Below, in pieces: positions 40,180 through 48,776 of a stretch of DNA of 48,859 nucleotides. Origin of the DNA: Acetobacteraceae bacterium (GTDB taxonomy: Bacteria; Pseudomonadota; Alphaproteobacteria; Acetobacterales; Acetobacteraceae). Position 1 is the stretch's first letter. Every line of letters begins with the position of its first letter. The notes beneath the pieces are model-generated. The model ran no database searches. It saw only the letters and a list, made by a program, of their open reading frames with translations, and was not told where the DNA came from. The translations under genes and the position numbers were made by a program. The stretch is from NCBI GenBank assembly GCA_947455205.1, contig CANGNF010000038.1, forward strand, positions 1 through 48,859, written 5' to 3'.

Positions 40180-41129
40180 GGCTGCCCCGCCGCGCCTTGA
40201 TGGCGCTGCCCTTCGCCACCCCGGCCCTCGCGCAACCGCGCTTCCCGGACCGCTCCATCCGCATGCTGGTCGGCTGGACCCCCGGCGGCGCCACCGATAT
40301 CCAGATGCGCGCGATCTGCGAGGCCGCCAGCCGGCAGTTCGGCCAACAGGTGGTGGTGGAGAACAAGCCCGGCGCCTCCGGCACGCTGGGCGTGCAGAGC
40401 ATCGCGCGGGAGGCTCGGCCGGATGGCTACACCCTGTCCCAGGTGCCCAACGGCACCTTCCGCCTGCCCGCCATGGCCACCCGGCCCAACTGGGACCCGC
40501 TGACGGACTTCACCTGGATCATCCGCCTGGTCGGCTACATGGGCGGCGTGGTGGTGCGGCGCGACAGCCCGTTCCAGACCCTGCACGACCTGGTGCAATA
40601 CGCCCGCGCCAACCCGGGCAAGGTCAGCTACGGCACCCCCGGCGCCAACACCACGGAAGTGCAGTTGCAGCGCTTCGCCCGCCAGGCCGGCATCGACTGG
40701 GTGCCGGTGCCGTTCCGTGGCGCGGCGCCCAACCTCTCGGCCCTGCTGGCCGGCGACATCCACTTTTCCGCGGAAACCAGCGCCTGGTCCGACATGGCGG
40801 AGGAAGGCCGCGTCCGCCCGCTGGCGGTCTGGATGACCGAGCGTGCCGCGCGCTTCCCCAACGTGCCGACCTTCCGCGAACAGGGCTACGACGTGCTGGG
40901 GGAAAGCACCTACGGCATCGTCGGGCCGAAGGGCATGGACCCAGGCGTGGTCCGGGCGCTGCACGACGGCTTCAAGGCCGCGCTGCACGACCCTTCCCAC
41001 CTGGCGGTGCTGCGGCGCTTCGACATGCCCGTGCGCTACATGAACAGCGCCGACTACGCCGCCTTCGCGGTGGAGCAATACGCCGAGGAACGCCGCACCG
41101 TGCAGGAGCTGGGGCTGAAGATGGAGTAG
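40176..41129 (+). CDS. Bug/TctC-family substrate-binding protein (array copy 4)
   Basis: 317-residue receptor, more diverged than the other three. GTG 40176 overlaps the copy 3 stop (GTGA) and gives MRLPRRALMALPFATPALAQ, a compact signal peptide; an ATG at 40200 would leave a truncated signal. The mature start is PRFPDRSIRMLVGWTPGGATD, with VVENKPGASGTLGVQSIA. YLFGVVVK of the other copies is replaced by YMGGVVVR, and SWRDSSGW-type residues by AETSAWSDMAEEG, again pointing to another ligand. It is the last gene of the array. Confidence 0.9.
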   Translation: MRLPRRALMALPFATPALAQPRFPDRSIRMLVGWTPGGATDIQMRAICEAASRQFGQQVVVENKPGASGTLGVQSIAREARPDGYTLSQVPNGTFRLPAMATRPNWDPLTDFTWIIRLVGYMGGVVVRRDSPFQTLHDLVQYARANPGKVSYGTPGANTTEVQLQRFARQAGIDWVPVPFRGAAPNLSALLAGDIHFSAETSAWSDMAEEGRVRPLAVWMTERAARFPNVPTFREQGYDVLGESTYGIVGPKGMDPGVVRALHDGFKAALHDPSHLAVLRRFDMPVRYMNSADYAAFAVEQYAEERRTVQELGLKME

Positions 41130-41210
41130 CGCGGAGCGCGCCACCGCAACCAGCGGCAGGCGCGGGGCGCCCCGGCCCGGCATAACCGCCGGCAACCCGA
41201 GGAGCCAGCC

Positions 41211-41684
41211 ATGCCCGCCTTCCGCTGCGTCGCCATCCCTACTGCCACCGCCGAACGCTTCCGCCGCACTGGCCTGGATGACCGTGGCCAGCCGGTGCAT
41301 CGCCGCGTGGTGGATGGCCCCGGCTTCCCCTGCCGGCACTGCCTGCGCCTGGGCGAGGACGGCGAGGTGATGCTGCTGGCCAGCTACGACCTGCCGCACC
41401 CGCAGGGCGTCTACTGGACCCCCAGCCCCATCTTCCTGCACGAGCGCGCCTGCGAGCGCTTCGAGGCCGCGAACGAGATCGCCCCCATCGTGCTGGCCAA
41501 CGGCATCGTCTCGGTCCGCAGCTACGACGCCGAGGAGCTTTGCCTCTACGATCTCGGCGGCATCACCGACGGCGCCGAGGTCGCCCCGCTGCTCGACCGC
41601 GCCCTGGCGGATCCGCGCGTGCGCTACATCAACATCCACACCGCGCGGCCGGGCTGCCTGCTGACGGCGGTGGAGAAGCTGTAG
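41211..41684 (+). CDS. DUF1203 domain protein
   Basis: 157-residue cytoplasmic protein covering the whole DUF1203 domain: FRCVAIPTATAERFRRTGLDD at the start, FPCRHCLRLGEDGEVMLLASYD with a CxxC pair, GVYWTPSPIFLHERAC and YINIHTARPGCLLTAVEKL at the end. The function of the family is unknown to me; the Cys pair and conserved His suggest metal or redox involvement, unproven. GAGGAG precedes the ATG. It converges on the ABC-F gene with 16 bp between and may be independent of the TctC array, 81 bp upstream. Confidence 0.88.
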   Translation: MPAFRCVAIPTATAERFRRTGLDDRGQPVHRRVVDGPGFPCRHCLRLGEDGEVMLLASYDLPHPQGVYWTPSPIFLHERACERFEAANEIAPIVLANGIVSVRSYDAEELCLYDLGGITDGAEVAPLLDRALADPRVRYINIHTARPGCLLTAVEKL

Positions 41685-41700
41685 CCCGGCCCGGATCGGC

Positions 41701-43578
41701 TCAGGCGGCTTCCAGCTTCTCGGTCAGCTCCAGCCACTCGGTTTCCAGCGGCGGCAAAATCTTGCTGATCGCCGCGCGGCGCGAGGTCGCGCGGTTGATC
41801 AGGTCGGTCTTGCTGTTGGCGTAGAGCCTGGGGTCGGCCAGCGCCTTGTCGATGGTCGCGGCTTCCTCGGTCAGCTTGGCGATCTGCGCCTCGATCTGCT
41901 TCAGCCGCTCCTTGATCGGCGCCAGGGCCTGGCGGTTTTCCGCCTTGCCGCGCCGCTCATTCGCCGGCTTGGCACCGGCGGCTACCGCCGGCTCCGGCGC
42001 CCGGGCCGAGCGTCGCCCGCCGCCCAACAGCGCCCGGTAATCATCCAGGTCACCGTCGAAGCTGCTGACCTTGCCGCCGCCCACCAGCCACAGCCGGTCC
42101 GCCACCAGTTCCACCAGATGCGGGTCGTGGCTGATCAGGATGACCGCGCCGTTGTAGTCGGCCAGCGCCTTCACCAGCGCGTCGCGCGCGTCGATGTCCA
42201 AATGGTTGGTCGGCTCATCCAAAATCAGCAGCTGCGGCGCCTCCCGCGTGCACAGCGCCAGCAGCAGCCGCGCCTTCTCGCCGCCCGAGCACGACGAAAT
42301 CCGCGTCGTCGCCCGGTCCACATCCAGCCCGAACCGCGCCAGCTGGCTGCGGCACTGCGTCACCGTCGCCTTCGGCAGCGCGTCCTGCATGTGGGACAGC
42401 GGGGTGCCATCCATGTCCAGCTCCTCCGCCTGATGCTGGGCGAAGTAGCCGATCTTCAGCTTGGGCGAACGGAACTGCGACCCGCGCATCAGCTCCAACC
42501 GCCCGGCAAACAGCTTTGCGAGTGTGGACTTGCCGTTGCCATTGGCGCCCAGCAGCGCAATCCGGTCGTCCTGGTCCAGCCGCAGGTCCAGCCCGGTCAG
42601 GATCGCGCGGCCGTCATAGCCGATCACGCCGCCGCTCACCGTCAGCACCGGCGGCGCCAGCGTGGCGGGTTCGGGGAAGGAGAAGCTGGTGGCATGGTCC
42701 TCGACCACGCTCTCGATCGCCGGCATCTTCTCCAGCGCCTTGATCCGGCTCTGCGCCTGGCGCGCCTTGCTGGCCTTGGCGCGGAAGCGGTCCACGAAGC
42801 TCTGGATATGCGCCCGCTCGGCGGCCATCTTCTCATTGGCGGCCTGCTGCTGCGCCTGCCGCTCGGTCCGCACCCGCACGAAATTGTCGAAGGCGCCGGG
42901 GTAGAGCGTCAGCTTGCCCTTATCCAGGTGGGCAATCGCATCGACGCAGCGTTCCAGCAGCCCGCGGTCATGGCTGACGATGATGGCGGCGCCGCTGAAC
43001 CGCTGCAGCCAACCCTCCAGCCACATCGTGGCTTCCAGGTCCAAATGGTTGGTCGGCTCGTCCAGCAGCAGCAGTTCCGGCTCCAGGAACAGCACCCGCG
43101 CCAGCGCCACGCGCATGCGCCAGCCGCCGGAGAACTCGCTGCTGGGCCGCAGCTGCGCCGCCGCGTCGAAGCCCAGCCCCGCCAGCACCGTCGCGGCGCG
43201 GGACGGTGCGCTGTCGGCGCCGATGGCGATCAGCCGCTCATGGATCTCGCCCATGCGGTGGCCATCCGGGTGGCCCTCGGCCTCCGCCAGCAGGGCGGCG
43301 CGCTCGGTATCGGCGGCCAGCACCGTCTCCAGCAGCGTCTCCGGCCCGCCCGGGGCTTCCTGCGCCACATGGCCCATGCGGGCGCGCTGGGCCAGGCGGA
43401 TCTCACCGCCATCCGGCGCCAGGTCACCGGTGATCGCCTTCAGCATGGTGGACTTGCCGGCGCCGTTGCGCCCCACCAGCCCAACCTTGCGGCCGGGGTC
43501 CACCACCAGGTTGGCCTGGTCGAGCAGCAGCCGGCCAGCAATGCGGAGCGACAGGTCACGGATGGTCAGCACGGTCAT
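41701..43578 (-). CDS. ABC-F family ATPase (YheS-like translation factor)
   Basis: 625-residue protein with two ABC nucleotide-binding domains and no membrane segment. Domain 1: GLVGRNGAGKSTMLKAI, FSGGWRMRVALARVLF, LLLLDEPTNHLD. Domain 2: ALLGANGNGKSTLAKLF, CSGGEKARLLLALC, LLILDEPTNHLD. The inter-domain linker (RTERQAQQQAANEKMAAERAHIQSFVDRFRAKASKARQAQSRIK) is the charged P-site tRNA-interacting helix pair. GYFAQHQAEELDMD and the C-terminal coiled coil favour the YheS-like branch. ABC-F proteins act in the ribosomal E site. ATG 43578 begins MTVLTIRDLSLRI; a farther GTG at 43683 adds non-homologous residues. Confidence 0.92.
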   Translation of the reverse strand: MTVLTIRDLSLRIAGRLLLDQANLVVDPGRKVGLVGRNGAGKSTMLKAITGDLAPDGGEIRLAQRARMGHVAQEAPGGPETLLETVLAADTERAALLAEAEGHPDGHRMGEIHERLIAIGADSAPSRAATVLAGLGFDAAAQLRPSSEFSGGWRMRVALARVLFLEPELLLLDEPTNHLDLEATMWLEGWLQRFSGAAIIVSHDRGLLERCVDAIAHLDKGKLTLYPGAFDNFVRVRTERQAQQQAANEKMAAERAHIQSFVDRFRAKASKARQAQSRIKALEKMPAIESVVEDHATSFSFPEPATLAPPVLTVSGGVIGYDGRAILTGLDLRLDQDDRIALLGANGNGKSTLAKLFAGRLELMRGSQFRSPKLKIGYFAQHQAEELDMDGTPLSHMQDALPKATVTQCRSQLARFGLDVDRATTRISSCSGGEKARLLLALCTREAPQLLILDEPTNHLDIDARDALVKALADYNGAVILISHDPHLVELVADRLWLVGGGKVSSFDGDLDDYRALLGGGRRSARAPEPAVAAGAKPANERRGKAENRQALAPIKERLKQIEAQIAKLTEEAATIDKALADPRLYANSKTDLINRATSRRAAISKILPPLETEWLELTEKLEAA

Positions 43579-43727
43579 GCCGAGGCTTCTAAAGCGAATC
43601 CCCCCCGGCAAGGCAGCCTGAAACCGCGTGCCAGCACCAATTCCACCGCATCGCAGCAAAACGCCGCCCTGGCCAGGGATCACCGGTCGGCCCTAGGCTC
43701 CCCGAAACGACACCGGGGGAAGTTTTC

Positions 43728-44687
43728 ATGCGCCGCCTGCTGCTCGCCCTTGCCCTGCTGCTGCCCGGCCTGCCCGCCGCCGCGCAGGAGGCGCCCTGGC
43801 CGGACCGCCCGGTGCGCCTCATCGTCCCCTCCGGCCCGGGCGGCGCCTTCGACATCATCGGCCGCGTCATCGCGGATGGGCTCAACGGCCCGCTGGGCAA
43901 CCGCATGGTGGTGGAGAACCGCACCGGCGCCGGTGGCGTCATCGCCGCCGAGGCCGCGGCCCGCGCCGCACCGGATGGCGCCAGCTTCCTGCTCGGCATC
44001 CTCTCCACCCAGGTGGTCATCCCCGCCACCCAGCGGGTCGGCTACGACCCCGCCACCGCCTTCGTGCCGGTGGCGCAGACCACCATGGCGCCCATGGTGC
44101 TGGTGGTGAACCCCAACCTGCCGGTCCGCAGCGTCGCCGAGTTCATCGCGCTGACCAAGGCGCAGCCCGGCCGCATCAACGCCTCCTATGCCGGCCGCGC
44201 CTCTCTGCCGCATCTGCTGCTGGGGCTGTTCATGCGCCGCACCGGGGCGCAGCCCTACCCGGTGCCGTTCAGCGCCTCGGCCCAAAGCGTGCAGGCGCTG
44301 ATGTCGGGCGAGGTCGGCGCCTCCTTCGAAACCGCCTCCATCGTCCGCCCGCAGGCCGCGGCCGGCACGCTGCGGGCGCTGGCCGTCACCAGCGCCGCCC
44401 GCGACCCCAACCTGCCGGAGGTGCCGACCATGGCGGAGGCCGGCATCCCCGACTTCGTCTCCGGCAGCTGGACCGGCGTCTTCGCCCCCAACGGCACGCC
44501 GCCGGCCATCATCGCCCGGCTCAACACCCTGCTGAACGAGTTGGCCCGCGACCCCGTCTATCGGACCCGCCTGGGCAATATCGGCGTGCAGGCGCAGACC
44601 GGCAGCGCCGAGGATCTGGGCCGCTGGGTGCTGGCGGAACGCGCCCGCTGGACCGACCTGGCCCGCAGCATGGCCGGCGCGGACTGA
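43728..44687 (+). CDS. Bug/TctC-family substrate-binding protein (copy 6, separate locus)
   Basis: 319-residue receptor with signal [20 protein letters not shown] and mature start [21 protein letters not shown], then [17 protein letters not shown]. It differs from the array copies: GPGGAFD in place of AGGTTD, and [13 protein letters not shown] in the mid-domain, so it belongs to another Bug subgroup. A purine-rich GGGGGAAG lies upstream of ATG 43728. It diverges from the ABC-F gene across 149 bp and precedes ndk, which has its own promoter. Again no permease genes are adjacent. Confidence 0.92.
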   Translation: MRRLLLALALLLPGLPAAAQEAPWPDRPVRLIVPSGPGGAFDIIGRVIADGLNGPLGNRMVVENRTGAGGVIAAEAAARAAPDGASFLLGILSTQVVIPATQRVGYDPATAFVPVAQTTMAPMVLVVNPNLPVRSVAEFIALTKAQPGRINASYAGRASLPHLLLGLFMRRTGAQPYPVPFSASAQSVQALMSGEVGASFETASIVRPQAAAGTLRALAVTSAARDPNLPEVPTMAEAGIPDFVSGSWTGVFAPNGTPPAIIARLNTLLNELARDPVYRTRLGNIGVQAQTGSAEDLGRWVLAERARWTDLARSMAGAD

Positions 44688-44765
44688 CCCCGGCCGGCCC
44701 GCCGGCGTGCCACCCGCGCCCGGAGGCGTCGGCATCCCGGGTGGCAGGCTGCCACCGCCAGGGCT

Positions 44766-44794
44766 TGCGCCGCGCCGCGTCCCCGCCTATCCGG
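44766..44794 (+). promoter_or_regulatory. Candidate sigma70 promoter for ndk
   Basis: TTGCGC (44766-44771) and TATCCG (44789-44794) are 17 bp apart, giving a leader of about 30 nt before ndk. The -35 and spacer length equal those proposed for rpmI at 1158-1186, which supports a shared housekeeping promoter style. Confidence 0.4.
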
Positions 44795-44829
44795 CGGCCC
44801 ATCTGTCGCACCGCACAAGGAATGCCACC

Positions 44830-45252
44830 ATGGCCACCGAACGCACCCTGTCGATCATCAAGCCCGACGCCACCCGCCGCAACCTGACCGGCAAGATCAA
44901 CGCCAAGTTCGAGGAAGCCGGCCTGCGCATCGTCGCGCAGAAGCGCATCCACCTGTCCCAGGCCCAGGCCGGCGCCTTCTATGCCGAGCACAAGGCCCGC
45001 CCGTTCTACGGCGACCTCTGCAGCTTCATGACCAGCAGCCCGGTGGTGGTGCAGGTCCTGGAAGGCGAAGGCGCCATTGCCAAGAACCGCGAGATCATGG
45101 GCGCCACCAACCCGGCCAACGCCGCGACCGGCACCATCCGCAAGGAATTCGCCGAGAGCATCGAGGCGAACAGCGTGCATGGCTCGGACGGCCCGGAAGC
45201 CGCGGCGCGAGAGATCGGCTTCTTCTTCGCCGGCACCGAGATCGTCGGCTGA
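44830..45252 (+). CDS. ndk: Nucleoside diphosphate kinase
   Basis: 140-residue enzyme, exactly the normal length, that equilibrates NTP and dNTP pools by a phosphohistidine ping-pong. It opens [19 protein letters not shown]; the active-site His is in [10 protein letters not shown] near residue 117, and the nucleotide site residues in [18 protein letters not shown] are conserved. AAGGA precedes ATG 44830; the upstream in-frame open stretch from 44,707 covers the promoter. A large nested hairpin follows, so ndk is probably a single-gene transcript. Confidence 0.97.
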   Translation: MATERTLSIIKPDATRRNLTGKINAKFEEAGLRIVAQKRIHLSQAQAGAFYAEHKARPFYGDLCSFMTSSPVVVQVLEGEGAIAKNREIMGATNPANAATGTIRKEFAESIEANSVHGSDGPEAAAREIGFFFAGTEIVG

Positions 45253-45264
45253 AGCAACGGCCCT

Positions 45265-45300
45265 GGCCAATGGCCGCCCGCCATCGCGGGCCCATTGGCC
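45265..45300 (+). terminator. Nested hairpin after ndk
   Basis: Outer stem GGCCAATGG/CCATTGGCC (45265-45273 with 45292-45300) and inner stem CCCGC/GCGGG (45277-45281 with 45286-45290). Very stable, no U-run; likely terminator or 3' stabiliser for ndk, and for the convergent small gene at 45401-45559. The rest of the 148-bp gap to that gene holds nothing else that I can name. Confidence 0.6.
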
Positions 45301-45400
45301 GGGCACGGAAAAGCCTGGCGGCTGGAGCAAGATCCCGCCCCAGGCCGACCAGGCTTGCAGGTCCGAGGCACGGCGGGGGGCGACCCCCGCCGTTCTCAAT

Positions 45401-45559
45401 TCAGCCGACGAAGACCGCCAGCGCCACCAGCACCACCACGGTGGCGGCGATGCCCCAGGTGGCGAACTGGGTGAAGCCTTCCCAGCCGCGCTGGCGCTCG
45501 GCCAGGATGTCCTTCGCGCTCACCGCGACGAATTCATAGCTGCTCTGCTGTTCGGCCAA
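45401..45559 (-). CDS. Aa3-type cytochrome c oxidase subunit IV-like small protein
   Basis: 52-residue product from TTG 45559: a polar N terminus (AEQQSSYEFVAVSAKD), an Arg/Trp/Phe patch (ERQRGWEGFTQFATWG) and one membrane helix (IAATVVVLVALAVFVG) at the C terminus. This is the layout of the bacterial aa3 oxidase subunit IV family, a tiny one-helix protein packed against the oxidase core. GGGGA lies nine bases upstream of the TTG; a GTG within the domain is the alternative start. The main oxidase genes (ctaC/D/E) are not in the window, so it stands alone, as is common in alphaproteobacteria. It is easily missed because of its size and TTG start. Confidence 0.72.
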   Translation of the reverse strand: MAEQQSSYEFVAVSAKDILAERQRGWEGFTQFATWGIAATVVVLVALAVFVG

Positions 45560-45619
45560 GGCACGATCCCCGTCTGAGAAGGCTGTTTGCTGGGCGGAAG
45601 GTGTAGAAACTGCCGGGCG

Positions 45620-46297
45620 TTACGGCAAGGGGTTGGCCAAAGCGCCCTGGGCGCCATCCGCCATCACCACCGCGCGGCCATCCTGCAGCCGCACCCGCCC
45701 GGCCGCCAGCCAGGCCAGCGCCGCCGGGTACAGCCGGTGTTCCTGCGCCAGCACCCGCGCCGCCAGGCTGTCGGCATCGTCATCCGCCAGCACCGGCACC
45801 GCCGCCTGGGCCAGGATCGGCCCCTCATCCACGCCGGGGGAGACCAGGTGCACGGTGCAGCCATGCAGCCGCACCCCCGCCGCCAGGGCGCGCTCATGCG
45901 TCTCCAGCCCCGGAAAGCTCGGCAACAGGCTGGGATGGATGTTCACCAGCCGGCCGAACCAGCTGCCCACGAACCCCTCGGTCAGCACCCGCATGAAGCC
46001 GGCCAGCGCCACCAGCTCCACGCCATGGCGCTCCAGCTCGGCCTGCATGGCGGCCTCGAAGCCGGCGCGGTCCGCCTTGAAGGCCCGGCTCTCCACCACA
46101 GCGGTGGCGATGCCCGCCGCCCGCGCCGTCTCCAGCCCGGCGGCGCCGGCCTTGTTGGCCAGCACCAGCACCACCTGGGCGGGGTAGGCCGGGTCGGCGG
46201 CGGCGGCCAGCAGCGCCGCCATGTTGCTGCCGCGGCCGGAGATCAGCACCGCCACCCGGGCACGCCCCGGCCCGGATGGCACGAAGGCCTGCTGCAT
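45620..46297 (-). CDS. purN: Phosphoribosylglycinamide formyltransferase
   Basis: 225-residue folate-dependent enzyme of purine synthesis. After a short extension ([13 protein letters not shown]) the domain runs VAVLISGRGSNMAALL, with the catalytic Asn-His-Asp set in NIHPSLLPSFPG and VSPGVDEGPILAQA. ATG 46297 shares a base with the purM stop (TGATG), making the pair co-translated. The short N-terminal extension before the formyl-transferase fold and a C-terminal Ala-rich tail are minor deviations. purM-purN order is standard for alphaproteobacteria. Confidence 0.95.
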   Translation of the reverse strand: MQQAFVPSGPGRARVAVLISGRGSNMAALLAAAADPAYPAQVVLVLANKAGAAGLETARAAGIATAVVESRAFKADRAGFEAAMQAELERHGVELVALAGFMRVLTEGFVGSWFGRLVNIHPSLLPSFPGLETHERALAAGVRLHGCTVHLVSPGVDEGPILAQAAVPVLADDDADSLAARVLAQEHRLYPAALAWLAAGRVRLQDGRAVVMADGAQGALANPLP

Positions 46298-47388
46298 CAG
46301 CCGCGCGGCCAACCGGCGGGCAGGTTGTCCACCCGTAGCCCCGGCGCGCCGCTCGCGGCCTCCAGCGTGCCGATGCGGAACACTTGCTCACCCGCCGCGC
46401 CAAGCTGGGCCATGGCGGCATCGGCGTCGGCGGCAGCCACCACCAGCACCATGCCGATGCCGCAGTTGAACACCCGCAGCATCTCGTCCGGCTGCACGTT
46501 GCCGGCGGCCGCCAGCCAGGCGAAGACCGGTGGCACCGGCCAGGCGCCGGCATCCACCACGGCTTCCACCCCCTGGGGCAGCACGCGCGGCAGGTTGCCC
46601 GGCAGGCCACCGCCGGTGATGTGCGCCGCCGCCTTCAGCAGCCCGGCCCGGTGCAGCGCCAGCATGGGCTGCACGTAGATCCGGGTCGGCGTCAGCAGCG
46701 CCTCGCCCAGGGTCTTCCCGGCTTCGAACGGGCAGGGCGCGTCCAGCGCCACGCCGGCGGCGGCGGCAATGCGCCGCACCAGCGAGAACCCGTTGGAATG
46801 CACGCCCGCCGAGGCCAGCCCCAGCAGCACGTCGCCCGGCCCGACATCCAGCTTCGGCAGCAGGTTGCCCCGCTCGGCCGCGCCGACGCTGAACCCGGCC
46901 AGGTCGTAGTCCTCGGCGGCGTACATGCCCGGCATCTCAGCGGTCTCACCGCCCACCAGGGCGCAGCCGGTGATCCGGCAGCCCTCAGCGATGCCGGAGA
47001 TCACCGCGCTGGCATGCGCCACACTCAGCTTACCGGTGGCAAAATAGTCCAGGAAGAACAGCGGCTCGGCGCCCGCGACCACTAGGTCGTTCACGCACAT
47101 GGCCACCAGGTCGATGCCGACGGTGTCATGCTTGCCGGTGTCGATCGCCAGCTTCAGCTTGGTGCCGACGCCGTCGGTGGAGCTGACCAGCACCGGGTCG
47201 GTGAAGCCGGCCGCGCGCAGGTCGAACAGCGCGCCGAAGCCGCCGAGGCCGCCCATCACCCCTTTGCGGGACGTGGCCTTGGCCAGCGGCTTGATGGCAT
47301 CGACCAGCGCATCGCCGGCGTCGATGTCCACCCCGGCATCACGGTAGGTCAGGCTGTGGGAGGTGGAACTGGTCAGGATGGCCTCCAA
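46297..47388 (-). CDS. purM: Phosphoribosylformylglycinamidine cyclo-ligase (AIR synthetase)
   Basis: 363 residues from TTG 47388. The domain opens [20 protein letters not shown], then [16 protein letters not shown], the PurM/ThiL ATP-binding signature, and [27 protein letters not shown] and [15 protein letters not shown]. It closes the imidazole ring in purine synthesis. The start is unusual: no ATG lies near. TTG 47388 has no Shine-Dalgarno, whereas CTG 47376, four codons on, is preceded by GGAGG at five-base spacing. The protein is coupled to purN by TGATG. It is divergent from the DUF2066 gene with only about 40 bp between starts. Confidence 0.93.
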   Translation of the reverse strand: MEAILTSSTSHSLTYRDAGVDIDAGDALVDAIKPLAKATSRKGVMGGLGGFGALFDLRAAGFTDPVLVSSTDGVGTKLKLAIDTGKHDTVGIDLVAMCVNDLVVAGAEPLFFLDYFATGKLSVAHASAVISGIAEGCRITGCALVGGETAEMPGMYAAEDYDLAGFSVGAAERGNLLPKLDVGPGDVLLGLASAGVHSNGFSLVRRIAAAAGVALDAPCPFEAGKTLGEALLTPTRIYVQPMLALHRAGLLKAAAHITGGGLPGNLPRVLPQGVEAVVDAGAWPVPPVFAWLAAAGNVQPDEMLRVFNCGIGMVLVVAAADADAAMAQLGAAGEQVFRIGTLEAASGAPGLRVDNLPAGWPRG

Positions 47389-47428
47389 TCGGCTAAGGCT
47401 TGGGCCGGGCTGGCTGCGGGGATTGCCG

Positions 47429-48202
47429 ATGCACGGTTGCTGGACATGGCGTTCGCGGCGCGGCGCCACAAACCACAGGGGCGGGCTGACCGCAACCGGC
47501 CTCTTGCTGGCGGCGCTGCTGCTGGCCGCCCCGGCCGGGGCGCAACTGCTCGCCGCCCCGCCCGGCGCCATGCCCCTAGCCCCGCCGGCGGCCGACCCCG
47601 GCATGGCCTTCACCCAGCGCAATGTGCCGGCCGAGGCCACCGCCGCCGACGCCGTCCAGGCCAAGGAACGCGCCCTGGCCAATGGCCGCCGCGCCGCCTG
47701 GCAGGCCCTGGCGACGCAGTCCGGCCTGGCCGGCCAGCAGCTCAACGACGCGCAGATCGACGACCTCGTCGCCTCGATCATCGTCGAGGAGGAGCGGCTG
47801 ACCGCCACCCGCTACAGCGGCCGCCTGACCGTGAACTTCGCGCCCGACCGGGTCCGCGCCCTCATCGCCGGCCGCCCCATGGCCCCCGGTGGCGCCCCGG
47901 CGCCGCTGGCCGGTGGCGCGCTGCCGGCGACGCCCGCCTCCAACTGGGTGCAGGCCACCGCCACCTACCGCAGCATGGGGGAATGGCTGGAGCTGCGCCG
48001 CCGCCTGCTCTCCGCCGGCCCGGTGGCGTCGGTGGAGATCCAGTCCATCGCGGTGGATGCCGCCCGGCTGCGCCTGGGCCTGCGCGCCGAGGCCGCCGCC
48101 GCCAGCGGCGACCTGGCCGCGCTGGGCGTGGCGCTGCAACCCGGCGGCGCGGTGCCCGGCGGCGGCGACATCTGGCGGGTGGGCCTTGCCGGAGGGGGCT
48201 GA
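47429..48202 (+). CDS. DUF2066 domain protein, exported
   Basis: 257-residue protein from ATG 47429. A hydrophobic segment ([19 protein letters not shown]) after a basic N terminus looks like a signal peptide. The body has the DUF2066 pattern: [63 protein letters not shown]. In alphaproteobacteria such genes often sit between purM and a phosphatidyltransferase and upstream of hdaA, as the neighbours here suggest. The function of the family is unknown. The start is uncertain (another ATG at 47378 is in frame), as the pre-signal region is long. Confidence 0.8.
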   Translation: MHGCWTWRSRRGATNHRGGLTATGLLLAALLLAAPAGAQLLAAPPGAMPLAPPAADPGMAFTQRNVPAEATAADAVQAKERALANGRRAAWQALATQSGLAGQQLNDAQIDDLVASIIVEEERLTATRYSGRLTVNFAPDRVRALIAGRPMAPGGAPAPLAGGALPATPASNWVQATATYRSMGEWLELRRRLLSAGPVASVEIQSIAVDAARLRLGLRAEAAAASGDLAALGVALQPGGAVPGGGDIWRVGLAGGG

Positions 48203-48776
48203 CACCGGCCGGCGCCTGGCCGGGGCGCCGCCCAGCGCGCTCTACGTCACGCTGCCCAACCTCATTACCGTGGCCCGGCTCTGCGCCGTGCCGGCCACCG
48301 TGTGGCTGATCCTGCATGGCCGGCTGGACCTCGGCTTTGGCCTGTTTATCGGCGCCGGCATCTCGGACGCGGTGGATGGCTGGCTCGCCCGCATCCGCAA
48401 CGCCCGCAGCAAGCTTGGCGCCATCCTGGACCCCCTGGCCGACAAGGCGCTGCTGGTCTCGGTCTACATCACCCTGGCCGCCATCGGCGTGCTGCCGGAC
48501 TGGCTGGCCATCCTGGTGGTGTTCCGCGACCTGCTCATCATCGGCGGCTTCCTGATGCTGTGGGTGCTGGAGGCGCCGCCGCATGTGCGCCCGCTGCTGG
48601 TCTCCAAGCTCAACACCGCGCTGCAGATCGGCCTGGCCGCGCTGGCGCTGGGGCTGGCCGGCTTCCACTTGGCCGCGCCTGTGCTGCTTGAGGTCGGCAT
48701 CTGGGCCACCGCGGCCAGCACCCTGGTCTCCGGCGCCGCCTATGTCTGGCTGGCGCTGCGGCGGCCGCCGGCATGA
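48186..48776 (+). CDS. CDP-alcohol phosphatidyltransferase family protein
   Basis: 196-residue membrane enzyme. The family motif D-x2-D-G-x2-A-R-x8-G-x3-D-x3-D is complete in SDAVDGWLARIRNARSKLG followed by AILDPLADKALL, and about five membrane helices surround it. Members make phosphatidylglycerophosphate, cardiolipin or related lipids from CDP-diacylglycerol. TTG 48186, which overlaps the DUF2066 stop by 17 bases, is the only plausible start before the domain (next is inside the first helix). Its own stop overlaps the following ATG (ATGA). The acceptor alcohol cannot be deduced. Confidence 0.9.
   Translation: MPEGADTGRRLAGAPPSALYVTLPNLITVARLCAVPATVWLILHGRLDLGFGLFIGAGISDAVDGWLARIRNARSKLGAILDPLADKALLVSVYITLAAIGVLPDWLAILVVFRDLLIIGGFLMLWVLEAPPHVRPLLVSKLNTALQIGLAALALGLAGFHLAAPVLLEVGIWATAASTLVSGAAYVWLALRRPPA

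Noticed and set aside
41160..41190. GGGGCGCCCC palindrome after the TctC array as a terminator
   Set aside because: No loop and no U-run; common type of GC palindrome in this genome.
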